Under the pieces are notes generated by a model, which did not search any database, was not told where the DNA came from, and saw nothing but the letters and a program-made list of their open reading frames with translations. A stretch of DNA of 10,141 nt from Thermoplasmatota archaeon (lineage in GTDB: Archaea > Thermoplasmatota > E2 > DHVEG-1): the NCBI GenBank assembly GCA_018824925.1, contig JAHJFH010000142.1, forward strand, positions 1-10,141. The letters are read 5' to 3'. This document shows positions 1-7,096 of this stretch, piece after piece. Made by a program: the position numbers and the translations under genes. Every line of letters starts with the position of its first letter. Positions within the stretch are counted from its first letter, which is position 1.

Positions 1-99
1 CCGAAAAATACCATCCTCTGTTTTAACTTCAACTTCAACCGTTGGGTTACCCCGTGAATCAAGAACTTCACGAGCCCTAATCTCCTTAATTTTCGACAT
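1..99 (-). CDS. eno: Enolase (phosphopyruvate hydratase), N-terminal fragment
   Basis: Reading the minus strand from the ATG at 99-97 gives 33 residues before the window edge. They contain the enolase N-terminal signature IKEIRAREVLDSRGNPTVEV, followed by VKTEDGIFR. Enolase is the cytosolic enzyme interconverting 2-phosphoglycerate and phosphoenolpyruvate in glycolysis and gluconeogenesis. Full enolases are about 420-430 residues, so only the first part of the N-terminal domain is visible and no catalytic residue can be checked. The start is supported by an AGGAG site at 106-110, six bases ahead of the ATG. The gene diverges from the slipin/NfeD pair. The assignment is firm because this N-terminus is very conserved; whether the rest of the gene is intact cannot be seen. 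Confidence 0.92.
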   Translation of the reverse strand, partial: MSKIKEIRAREVLDSRGNPTVEVEVKTEDGIFR

Positions 100-104
100 A
101 AAAA

Positions 105-110
105 TCTCCT
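105..110 (-). promoter_or_regulatory. Shine-Dalgarno site of enolase
   Basis: The minus strand reads AGGAGA at 110-105, about five to six bases before the ATG at 99-97. This is a good match to the 16S anti-Shine-Dalgarno and fixes the enolase start. Confidence 0.7.
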
Positions 111-223
111 ATCTTTTACCAGGGACGCACGCAAAGTGAAAACCATTCATCCTTTAAAGATTATTGTTTTTACGTAAATTTGTATAGAAACTCTTAAGAA
201 CAAAAAGTGGTTTGGTACCAAAC
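111..223. promoter_or_regulatory. Divergent promoter region between enolase and slipin
   Basis: This short gap must carry the promoters of both outward-facing genes. It is AT-rich. A TTTGTATA-like box near 179-186 could serve slipin, placing transcription start near 208-212, before the ribosome site at 224. CTTTAAAG at 152-159 could be the opposite-strand box for enolase. A perfect 10-base palindrome, TTTACGTAAA, lies at 169-178 between them and could be an operator. None of these boxes is close to consensus, so the positions are tentative. Confidence 0.35.
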
Positions 224-230
224 GGAGAGG
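224..230 (+). promoter_or_regulatory. Shine-Dalgarno site that sets the slipin start
   Basis: GGAGAGG lies just ahead of the ATG at 234. The frame is also open from a GTG at 207, but no ribosome site precedes that GTG, and the nine extra residues (MVWYQTERP) are polar and precede the membrane helix. The ATG at 234 is therefore preferred. Confidence 0.65.
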
Positions 231-233
231 CCT

Positions 234-1004
234 ATGGTTGATGTCAATATATTAAGTATCGTCATTATTTTAATCATTTTCTTGCTATTGATCCTATCAT
301 CAGCAATAAAAATAATGGCAGAATATCAACGAATCGTCGTATTTCGATTAGGACGATTACTGGGAATAAAAGGTCCCGGGCTGGTGTTTGTCCTACCAAT
401 CATTGATAAAGTGATAAAGCTCGATCTTCGAACACGAGTCATCGATGTCCCAAAACAACGAGTAATCACCGAAGATAATGTAACCGTTGATGTCGATGCA
501 GTCGTCTATTTTAGAATTATTGACCCGCAAAAAGCAGTTGTTGAAGTGCAACGATATGATATTGCAACCAGTTTGCTTGCCCAAACAACGCTGCGTGATG
601 TCTTAGGACAACAAAGCCTCGATGAATTGTTGTCTAAAAGAGATGAATTAAATAAGAGTCTGCAAAGTATTATTGATGCTGGCACCGACCCGTGGGGAAT
701 AAAAGTATCTGCGGTCACCATCCGGGATGTTTCACTACCTGAGGAAATGTTGAGAGCTCTTGCAAAACAAGCAGAAGCAGAACGAGAAAAACGATCAAGA
801 ATAATTATCGCCGAGGGTGAATTTCAAGCATCACAAAAAATGTCTGATGCCGCTCGCATATATGAAAAAACGCCGACAGCACTGCGATTACGAGAGTTAC
901 AAACATTAGCAGAGATAGCCCGAGAGAAAAACTTAATTGTGGTCCCTAGCGGAGATATTGGAAAAATGGCGGGGATTGCAAAAGCAGTAAACAAAAAAGG
1001 CTAA
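234..1004 (+). CDS. Slipin / stomatin-like SPFH-domain membrane protein
   Basis: The product (256 residues from the ATG at 234) is a stomatin-family protein. A single hydrophobic segment at about 5-26 anchors it. The SPFH/band-7 domain follows at about 28-185, with the typical EYQRIVVFRLGR entry, GPGLVFVLP, the LRTRVIDVPKQ strand, the ITEDNVTVDVDAVVYFRI segment, and LRDVLGQ. An alanine/glutamate-rich helix (about 172-232, with AKQAEAEREKR) should form the coiled-coil oligomerisation region. The length is normal for archaeal slipins. The stop overlaps the start of the NfeD gene by one base, the same pairing as Pyrococcus PH1511/PH1510, where the protease cleaves the stomatin C-terminus. Slipins scaffold membrane domains and regulate partner proteins. 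The partner here is presumably the adjacent NfeD, an inference from gene order. Confidence 0.92.
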   Translation: MVDVNILSIVIILIIFLLLILSSAIKIMAEYQRIVVFRLGRLLGIKGPGLVFVLPIIDKVIKLDLRTRVIDVPKQRVITEDNVTVDVDAVVYFRIIDPQKAVVEVQRYDIATSLLAQTTLRDVLGQQSLDELLSKRDELNKSLQSIIDAGTDPWGIKVSAVTIRDVSLPEEMLRALAKQAEAEREKRSRIIIAEGEFQASQKMSDAARIYEKTPTALRLRELQTLAEIAREKNLIVVPSGDIGKMAGIAKAVNKKG

Positions 1005-2308
1005 TGAAACGAATACTATCTCTTCTTTTCTTATTTTTAATTCTTACAAACACACTCATGGTTACTAGCGCGCAAAATATTTCAGTTTTAGTTGTTGAGG
1101 TAGATGAAATTATTGATGATGCTACTATTGAACTGATTTCAGAGGCCATCGATGAAGCTCGAGTGACAAACGCTCAAGCAATAATCCTTTTACTAGATAC
1201 ACCGGGAGGTGGAGCAGATCAAACCTTTGAAATCGCAGACAAGATCCTAGCAAGTGAAATACCCATTATTGGCTATGTCTACCCTCGAGGAGCTACCGCA
1301 TGGTCCGCAGGAACATTCATCCTGATGAGCTGCCACATAGCGGCCATGGCACCAAATACAATCATTGGATCTGCACAACCAATTGAAGTTGGGGTGGAAG
1401 GAACTCGATTGATAAATGACTCAAAACGAATAAATGCTTTAGTTGAATGGATTACAGAACGTGCAGATATCTATAACCGAAATACCTCACTTGCCGCGGA
1501 GTTTATCACTAAAAACAGAAATGTCAATGCTTCAGAAGCACTTGCGCTAAATGGCATTGAGTATATAGCCCCTACAACTGACCAATTACTTGATGATATC
1601 GATGGTCACATCGTCTCAACAGCACAAGGAGAGGTAGTGCTTAATACAAAAAAGGCGGTACAACAGCGTTTTAATCCCTCTGTAAAGGTTCAGGTTCTAC
1701 GGGTTTTATCAAATCCTGTGCTTACGTCATTGTTATTAATTTTAGGGATTTTTGCATTGCTTTTTGGGATATCAGCACCCGGTGTGGGTGCCGAAATATT
1801 TGGTATTATCGCTATATTATTATCTCTTGTAGGATCAGGGTTCAGCATCCCTGCGCTTAGTGGAATTTTCATAATCCTTGGATTTATATTATTACTTGTA
1901 GAAATTTTTGTGACACCAGGTTTTGGAGCGATGGGAATCGGTGGGACCATATGTTTAATAATTGGCGCGATATTTCTCATACCCGATTATTCAAATCGCG
2001 GGTGGTTGATATCAATGGATTTCTATGATTTTATGATCCCAGTTGTGATTGCTTTGGTTGTTATAATAGGAATTTTCTTCTTATTTTTATTTTATAAGGT
2101 ATTAAAGATTAGGACGAAAAAACCCTCGGTTGGAACGTTTATTGGTGAGCAGGCCTTAACTATTGACCGTATTACACCAGAGAGTAAAGGATATGTTCGG
2201 TTCAAGGGTGAATATTGGCAGGCAACTGCAGAGCAGGTAATTGAGCCGAATACCAAAGTTGTGATAGTGGATAAGGATAATTCAACATTGGTTATTAAAC
2301 CGAAATGA
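1004..2308 (+). CDS. nfeD: NfeD-family membrane-bound serine protease (ClpP-class, stomatin operon protein)
   Basis: This long-form NfeD (434 residues) has a signal peptide/anchor at about 1-23 (cleavage plausible after TSA). A ClpP/SppA-like protease domain follows at about 25-215. The segment ILLLDTPGGG (61-70) is the oxyanion-loop type motif, and S101 in WSAGTF is the expected nucleophile. K141 in SKRIN is the best candidate for the general-base lysine, 40 residues downstream, close to the Ser97/Lys138 spacing known for Pyrococcus PH1510. Four or five membrane helices occupy about 236-366. A C-terminal OB-fold NfeD domain follows at about 374-434, with GTFIGEQALTID, a KGYVRFKGEYWQA strand pair and an NTLVIKPK-like end. 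It starts on the ATG overlapping the slipin stop, with no strong ribosome site, which suggests translational coupling. The likely role is cleavage of the slipin tail or of misfolded membrane proteins; the substrate is inferred. Confidence 0.92.
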   Translation: MKRILSLLFLFLILTNTLMVTSAQNISVLVVEVDEIIDDATIELISEAIDEARVTNAQAIILLLDTPGGGADQTFEIADKILASEIPIIGYVYPRGATAWSAGTFILMSCHIAAMAPNTIIGSAQPIEVGVEGTRLINDSKRINALVEWITERADIYNRNTSLAAEFITKNRNVNASEALALNGIEYIAPTTDQLLDDIDGHIVSTAQGEVVLNTKKAVQQRFNPSVKVQVLRVLSNPVLTSLLLILGIFALLFGISAPGVGAEIFGIIAILLSLVGSGFSIPALSGIFIILGFILLLVEIFVTPGFGAMGIGGTICLIIGAIFLIPDYSNRGWLISMDFYDFMIPVVIALVVIIGIFFLFLFYKVLKIRTKKPSVGTFIGEQALTIDRITPESKGYVRFKGEYWQATAEQVIEPNTKVVIVDKDNSTLVIKPK

Positions 2309-2330
2309 GCGCATCCAAACATTAATCAAC

Positions 2331-2343
2331 CCCTTTTTCTCTT
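2331..2343 (+). terminator. Possible T-tract terminator after the slipin/NfeD pair
   Basis: CCCTTTTTCTCTT lies 23 bases past the NfeD stop. Short T-runs like this commonly end archaeal transcripts. It sits only about 18 bases before the next start codon, so read-through into the nuclease gene is equally possible. Confidence 0.3.
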
Positions 2344-2360
2344 CCGGACCCAGAATCCAT

Positions 2361-3599
2361 ATGGATACTCAGATACAATGTCAGTTTCTCGGTGGTTGCG
2401 AAGAAGTGGGCCGTCTTTCATTACTTCTTGAAACTCAAGGGCTTCGTCTACTCTTCGATTATGGTATGTCTCCAGGTAAACCGCCATTATACCCGTTGCC
2501 GCCACCACCTATTGATTTGACGTTATTGTCGCATGCTCATCTCGATCATTCTGGGATGATACCTTGGCTTTGTTCACGGTTTGATCATTGCCTTCTGGCT
2601 ACTGATTTAACTGGTGAGATAAGTAATTTGCTTCAGAAAGATACGATAAAAATTGCTAAAATGGAGGGATATTCAGCACCATTTTCATCTGGAGACATTC
2701 GTGATGCTGAACATAGTCTTGAGCCGGTGATGCCTCATACTGAACGACATATTGGGGACCATCAGGTAAGGTTTCACCCTGCGGGCCATATACCTGGTTC
2801 TCTCATGTTTGAGTTGAACAGTAGTAAACGTATTCTATTTACTGGTGATTTTAATATTATAAATACTCGATTAGTAAAGGGGACAAAACCGGTTCATTGT
2901 GATATTTTATTTTTAGAGACAACATATGCGGGTCGTGATCATCCGAATCGACAACAATTGGAAAAAGAGTTTTTGGATAAAATTGATGAGGTGGTTCGTC
3001 GTGGTGGTGTAGCCGTAGTTCCTGCTTTTGCAGTTTCTCGTTCTCAAGAACTTGCGATGGTTCTTCGGAAAGCAGGTTTTGATGTCTGGTTTGATGGGAT
3101 GGGGCAGAAGGTTTCAAAAATGTTTCTTAAACATTCTAAATTTCTTCGATCGCCAGATGAGTTAAAAAGAGCGTTGAATAATATCCATTTTGTTCACTCC
3201 GATCATGGTCGGAAGTTAGCAGTTAAATCTGAGGTTATCCTTACATCTAGTGGTATGATGGATGGGGGGCCAGTGTTGAGTTATATGAATAAACTCAAGG
3301 GCGATAAAAAAAGTGCGGTGCTACTTACAGGGTATCAAGTTGAGGGAACAAATAGTCACCTGTTAGTCAAAAAAGGAAAATTAGATTTTTATGGTGTCGT
3401 TGAGGATGTGACCTGTGAGGTTCAATATTTTGATTTTTCTGCTCATGCAGGTCATAGTGAACTTATTGATTTTGCACGAGCTTGTAAACCAGAAAAGATT
3501 GTGTTATTTCATGGGGATAATCGTGAGGTATTAGTTGAGCCTTTGCAGGAGTTTGCTGAGGTTTTAACACCACGTACAAGTGAAGTCATGTATTTATGA
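2361..3599 (+). CDS. Beta-CASP metallo-beta-lactamase ribonuclease, aCPSF2-like (no KH domains)
   Basis: This 412-residue protein is a beta-CASP-family RNase. Metal-binding MBL motifs are complete: SHAHLDHSG (H58, H60, D62, H63), HPAGHIPGS (H143), and TGDF (D163). The beta-CASP hallmarks follow: motif A at ETTYAGRDHP (E186), PAFAVSRSQE (221-230), SSGMMDGGP (296-304), motif B in FSAHAGHSE (H362) and motif C in LFHGDNRE (H384). There is no N-terminal KH extension, unlike aCPSF1, and the size fits aCPSF2. An aRNase J paralogue is the alternative. Family members are zinc-dependent endo- or exoribonucleases acting in RNA maturation and decay. No clear ribosome site precedes the ATG at 2361, so a leaderless transcript is possible. 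It precedes aRF1 on the same strand. The catalytic set looks intact, so an active enzyme is expected. Confidence 0.9.
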   Translation: MDTQIQCQFLGGCEEVGRLSLLLETQGLRLLFDYGMSPGKPPLYPLPPPPIDLTLLSHAHLDHSGMIPWLCSRFDHCLLATDLTGEISNLLQKDTIKIAKMEGYSAPFSSGDIRDAEHSLEPVMPHTERHIGDHQVRFHPAGHIPGSLMFELNSSKRILFTGDFNIINTRLVKGTKPVHCDILFLETTYAGRDHPNRQQLEKEFLDKIDEVVRRGGVAVVPAFAVSRSQELAMVLRKAGFDVWFDGMGQKVSKMFLKHSKFLRSPDELKRALNNIHFVHSDHGRKLAVKSEVILTSSGMMDGGPVLSYMNKLKGDKKSAVLLTGYQVEGTNSHLLVKKGKLDFYGVVEDVTCEVQYFDFSAHAGHSELIDFARACKPEKIVLFHGDNREVLVEPLQEFAEVLTPRTSEVMYL

Positions 3600-3621
3600 C
3601 GAATCTTTTAGAGGTTTCTTT

Positions 3622-3634
3622 CCATTAAATTATG
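3622..3634 (+). promoter_or_regulatory. Possible TATA box for aRF1
   Basis: CATTAAATTATG contains a TTAAATTA element whose centre is about 26 bases before position 3655. That would give a short leader carrying the GGTGAT ribosome site and the ATG at 3670. The match to consensus is imperfect, and the 70-base gap after the nuclease gene could also be read through. Confidence 0.3.
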
Positions 3635-3656
3635 TGTAATGTATTAAGGTAGATAG

Positions 3657-3662
3657 GGTGAT
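3657..3662 (+). promoter_or_regulatory. Shine-Dalgarno site that decides the aRF1 start
   Basis: GGTGAT, complementary to the 16S 3' end, lies seven bases before the ATG at 3670. The in-frame GTG (3658) and ATG (3661) are part of this ribosome site itself, so they are unlikely to be the true start. Confidence 0.6.
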
Positions 3663-3669
3663 GCCCGCT

Positions 3670-4920
3670 ATGGCGGAATTAACGCAACGGCAGAAATATG
3701 ATTTAAAACGACAAATCGAAGAGTTGAAAACATGTAAGGGGAAACATACTGAACTTATCTCTTTATATGTGCCTCCTACGAAACAAATCTCTGATGTAGT
3801 AGCTTATTTGAAAAATGAATTTTCTCAATCACAGAATATCAAATCGAAAACCACACGAAAAAATGTTCTTTCTGCAATCGAGTCTATCATGAGTCGATTA
3901 AGGCAATTTAGAAATCCACCAGAAAATGGAGTGATTTTCTTTGTGGGTCATAAAAGTGTGGGAAGTGATCAAACTGATATGGTTGCGTATGTGGTAGAGC
4001 CGCCGATGCCGATTACCACTTTTCTTTATCGATGTGATTCGCTATTTTATACCGAGCTTCTTGATCAGATGCTCACTGAGAAGGAAATATATGGTTTATT
4101 TTTACTAGATCGTAGAGAATGTACTATAGGTATGTTACGGGGAGATCGTGTTGATTTGTTGAAATATATGACATCGCAGGTACCTGGCAAGCATGGTCGT
4201 GGTGGTCAATCACAACGTCGATTCGAACGTTTAACAGAGATTGCAGCTCATGAATGGTTTGTACGATGTGGAGAAAAAGCAAGTGAAATTTTTCTTACAG
4301 AAGGAAATATGAAGGGGATATTTGTTGGTGGTTCCGGGCCAACCAAACAATACTTTGTCGCTGAAGGGTTTCTTCATCATGAAATACAAAATAAGGTTCT
4401 CGAGGTTTTTGATACCGGATATACTGATGAGTTTGGTTTGAAAGAATTAGTAGCTGCTGCAGCTGAAACCATGACGGATTTGAAGATTTCTAAGGAGAAA
4501 AAAGTAATGAAACGATTTCTCTCCGAGGTTACGAAGACGGAAAAGAGTTTGGCAGCCTATGGGGAACAGCAGATTAGACGAGCATTACAAATGGGGGTTG
4601 TTGATACCCTAGTACTCTCTGAGGAGCTTCGACAATATCGAATCACCATTCGTTGCCCATCGTGTGATTATCGTGAACAACGGACTATTTCTGAAGAAAT
4701 TTTACCTGATTTTGAACCCTCAAAATGTCCTACTTGCGATACTTCTGTATCTATGGAAGTGGAAAAAAAAATCGATGTTATTGATGAATTGTCTGAATTA
4801 GCTGAACAGACTGGTGCTTCGGTAGAATTGATATCTCGAAATAGCGAAGAGGGAGATTCATTATATCGAGCTTTTGATGGTATTGCAGCGATTTTACGGT
4901 ATCCTGTTGATTTATTTTGA
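3670..4920 (+). CDS. prf1: Peptide chain release factor aRF1
   Basis: The product (416 residues from the ATG at 3670) is the archaeal class-1 release factor that recognises all three stop codons in the ribosomal A site and triggers peptide release. The stop-codon-reading domain carries NIKS (56-59) and the YxCxxxF motif as YRCDSLF (120-126). The middle domain has the catalytic GGQ loop in GKHGRGGQSQRR (GGQ at 178-180). The C-terminal domain contains the zinc-ribbon mini-domain with CPSC (329-332) and CPTC (353-356). Length and motifs are standard. The start follows from the GGTGAT site and from the usual N-terminus, where a short acidic/polar stretch precedes KYDLKRQIEEL. It follows the beta-CASP nuclease after about 70 bases. 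The window itself uses TAA, TGA and TAG stops, consistent with an omnipotent aRF1 and no stop reassignment. Confidence 0.97.
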   Translation: MAELTQRQKYDLKRQIEELKTCKGKHTELISLYVPPTKQISDVVAYLKNEFSQSQNIKSKTTRKNVLSAIESIMSRLRQFRNPPENGVIFFVGHKSVGSDQTDMVAYVVEPPMPITTFLYRCDSLFYTELLDQMLTEKEIYGLFLLDRRECTIGMLRGDRVDLLKYMTSQVPGKHGRGGQSQRRFERLTEIAAHEWFVRCGEKASEIFLTEGNMKGIFVGGSGPTKQYFVAEGFLHHEIQNKVLEVFDTGYTDEFGLKELVAAAAETMTDLKISKEKKVMKRFLSEVTKTEKSLAAYGEQQIRRALQMGVVDTLVLSEELRQYRITIRCPSCDYREQRTISEEILPDFEPSKCPTCDTSVSMEVEKKIDVIDELSELAEQTGASVELISRNSEEGDSLYRAFDGIAAILRYPVDLF

Positions 4921-4927
4921 TTTTGTT
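4911..4927 (+). terminator. Possible T-rich terminator of aRF1
   Basis: A run of T-tracts broken by single purines spans the stop codon and the bases after it (TTTATTTTGATTTTGTT). This pattern is typical of archaeal intrinsic termination. No hairpin accompanies it. Confidence 0.35.
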
Positions 4928-5007
4928 GTAATTTGAGTAAGAGATAATTGTTTAGTATGCTAGTACTAGACACTGCTCAACAGAAGTAATTAATTAAAAA
5001 CCGATGG

Positions 5008-5015
5008 TTATATAA
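5008..5015 (+). promoter_or_regulatory. Archaeal TATA box upstream of the OPT transporter
   Basis: TTATATAA in the 130-base gap after aRF1 is the best TATA-box match in the window. Its centre lies about 39 bases before the ATG at 5051. Transcription would then begin near 5037-5040 and leave an mRNA leader of about a dozen bases containing GGTAG. The rest of the gap is AT-rich with no other signal I can support. Confidence 0.55.
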
Positions 5016-5050
5016 ATAATGAAATATATTATTCATATTGGTAGTATTCC

Positions 5051-7096
5051 ATGTCATCCCGAGACGATTTCAAGTCATTTATCCCAGCGTCAAAAAAGAT
5101 TCCAGAACTCACCATCAAGGCAGTACTTGTCGGAGCGATACTTGCAATAATTTTAGGTGCAGCAAACGCCTATCTCGGCTTATATGCTGGAATGACGGTA
5201 TCGGCAGTTATACCTGGTGCGGTAATGGCTTTTGCCTTTTTACGACCATTCAAAGGGACTATCCTTGAAGTAAACATCGGAATGATGGGAGCCGCAGCAG
5301 GCGAAGCACTTGCTGCTGGTATAATTTTCACCATTCCTGCATTAGTTCTTCTTGGAACCTGGACTGAAATCCATTATGTTGAAACCACGCTTATAGCACT
5401 TCTTGGTGGTATCCTCGGTGTGTTGTGGATGATTCCTCTGCGCCGAGCACTAATCATTAAAACAGATCTACCATTCCCAGAAGGAGTCGCCGTAGCCGCT
5501 GTCCTAACCACCACTGTTGGCGGAGAATCCGCCCAAAAAAGCAAAAAAGATAGTGGAGGCACCAGTGGCATATGGTTACTTGTTGGTGTTATTTCCGCTG
5601 CCACATTCAAATTTGGACAAGTTGCCCTAAAAATATTTGGTGGGGCCGTTCATGGTGTAGTAAATATCGGAAAATTTAACATTGGTGGCGGTGAAAAAGA
5701 TGGTGTATTTTATGGCGGTCTTGCCACATCACCAGCACTTCTCGGGGTCGGATGGATTATCGGACCACGCATCTCCTCATTTGTATTTGTCGGTGGTTTA
5801 CTTGGCTGGGTTATTCTCGCACCCTTAATTGCCCTTGCAACAGGTTTGCCAACACCCTCAACCCCCGCTGAAATTTCAGACGCCCTCTCATTAGGCGCAG
5901 GAAACATAGAAATCGGTAACATGATCTGGGGGTTTTTTGGTATTTGGGGTAATTATATCCGTTATATTGGTGTTGGTGCAATGGTCGTAGGTGGACTGTG
6001 GACGATCTATACCTTACGATCAAATCTAGCTAGTGGATTACGTGAAGCAGTTATCGGTATACGTGGTGGCCAAATAGAAGCAAAAAAACGTACAGATACT
6101 GATCTGAATTTTAAATTTGTTTTTCTTATGATTGGAGTCCTTACGATTCCGGTGTTTATTTTGTATGGTCTTATTTCAAGTATGTGGGCAATATCTGGGG
6201 TTATGGCGGTGTTTGCGATTCTTTTTGCATTTGTCGCTAGTGCCATCGCAGGTTACATGGCAGGGTTACTTGGTTCATCTAACAATCCTATTTCTGGTGT
6301 TACCGTATCCGTTTTATTAATTACTTCATTAATTTTACTTGGTTTTGGGCTTTCAGGAAATCTGGGAGCATATGGTGTGGCCATCCTTATTGCTGCAGTT
6401 ATTTGTTGCGCAGCAGCAATTTCTGGGGATGTGTTACAATCAATGACGTGTGGTCAAATGATTGGAGCGACACCTCGGAATCAACAAATCGCTGAGATTA
6501 TTGGAGTACTTGCAGCAGCCCCCATTCTTGCTCTTGTGGTACAAGCCTTAGATCAAGCATATCATATTGGGAGTTTTGATTTACCCGCGCCACAGGCGTT
6601 TCTTATGGCAGGTATCGTTGAGGGGGTCCTAGGTGGTGGTATGGTCTGGCCTTTTGTATTAGCTGGTGCCGTACTGGCTTTTGTTTTGATTCTCATTGGT
6701 TTGCCTGTATTACCGGTGGCGATTGGAATCTATCTTCCCTTTACGCTTAGTACTCCTATTTTTGCTGGTGGTATTGTTCGAATGATTACCAACCGGGTGA
6801 TAGAAAAACGATATGGTTCTTCAGAAGAAGAAGAGATCAGTGATTGGGAACTTGCGATTAAACAAACTGATGTAAAACCGAAAGAAAAAATTATAAGAAC
6901 CGGGCTTTTATTGACTGCGGGATTAATCGCTGGCGAGGCATTGATGGGTGTCATTGTAGCTTTTCTCATCATTGTCGGTCTTGACTTAGCGGTCTTTGAC
7001 TTCCCACCAATTTGGCCATCTGTGCTCGTGTGGGTCTTCATTGCAGTGTTGCTAGCATATATCCCGTTGAGGGAAATCTTTGCCAAAGAAGACTAA
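5051..7096 (+). CDS. OPT-family oligopeptide transporter
   Basis: The product (681 residues) is a polytopic membrane protein of the oligopeptide transporter family, the prokaryotic type of about 600-700 residues, with roughly 14-16 hydrophobic segments. Family landmarks are LPFPEGVA (140-147), NNPISGVT (411-418), GDVLQSMTCGQMIGATPRNQQ (459-479), and LPFTLSTPIFAGGIVR (562-577). The loop at 585-614 is charged (SSEEEEISDWE) and probably cytosolic. OPT proteins import short peptides or metal-chelate compounds by proton symport; the substrate cannot be told from sequence. A TATA box at 5008-5015 supports its own promoter. Its last 17 bases overlap the PqqD-like gene. Composition changes inside the gene: C-rich codons up to about 5880, then strongly G/T-rich codons from about 5930 onwards. 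Confidence 0.93.
   Translation: MSSRDDFKSFIPASKKIPELTIKAVLVGAILAIILGAANAYLGLYAGMTVSAVIPGAVMAFAFLRPFKGTILEVNIGMMGAAAGEALAAGIIFTIPALVLLGTWTEIHYVETTLIALLGGILGVLWMIPLRRALIIKTDLPFPEGVAVAAVLTTTVGGESAQKSKKDSGGTSGIWLLVGVISAATFKFGQVALKIFGGAVHGVVNIGKFNIGGGEKDGVFYGGLATSPALLGVGWIIGPRISSFVFVGGLLGWVILAPLIALATGLPTPSTPAEISDALSLGAGNIEIGNMIWGFFGIWGNYIRYIGVGAMVVGGLWTIYTLRSNLASGLREAVIGIRGGQIEAKKRTDTDLNFKFVFLMIGVLTIPVFILYGLISSMWAISGVMAVFAILFAFVASAIAGYMAGLLGSSNNPISGVTVSVLLITSLILLGFGLSGNLGAYGVAILIAAVICCAAAISGDVLQSMTCGQMIGATPRNQQIAEIIGVLAAAPILALVVQALDQAYHIGSFDLPAPQAFLMAGIVEGVLGGGMVWPFVLAGAVLAFVLILIGLPVLPVAIGIYLPFTLSTPIFAGGIVRMITNRVIEKRYGSSEEEEISDWELAIKQTDVKPKEKIIRTGLLLTAGLIAGEALMGVIVAFLIIVGLDLAVFDFPPIWPSVLVWVFIAVLLAYIPLREIFAKED
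7069..7073 (+). promoter_or_regulatory. Shine-Dalgarno site for the TTG start of the PqqD-like gene
   Basis: GAGGG inside the end of the transporter gene lies six bases before the TTG at 7080. No ATG or GTG near the expected N-terminus is in frame, so this site is the main evidence for the TTG start. Confidence 0.5.

Noticed and set aside
207..233. GTG start giving slipin nine extra residues
   Set aside because: It has no ribosome site, while GGAGAGG directly precedes the ATG at 234; the extension is polar and not typical ahead of the membrane anchor.
1690..1980. Minus-strand 96-codon open frame opposite nfeD
   Set aside because: It is antisense to the membrane helices of NfeD and shows no family motif or ribosome site.
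3658..3663. GTG and ATG as earlier aRF1 starts
   Set aside because: They lie within the GGTGAT ribosome site that serves the ATG at 3670, and the family N-terminus fits 3670.
6730..7086. Minus-strand 118-codon open frame opposite the end of the OPT gene
   Set aside because: It lies wholly within a clear OPT coding region, has no recognisable family features, and is a by-product of codon composition.
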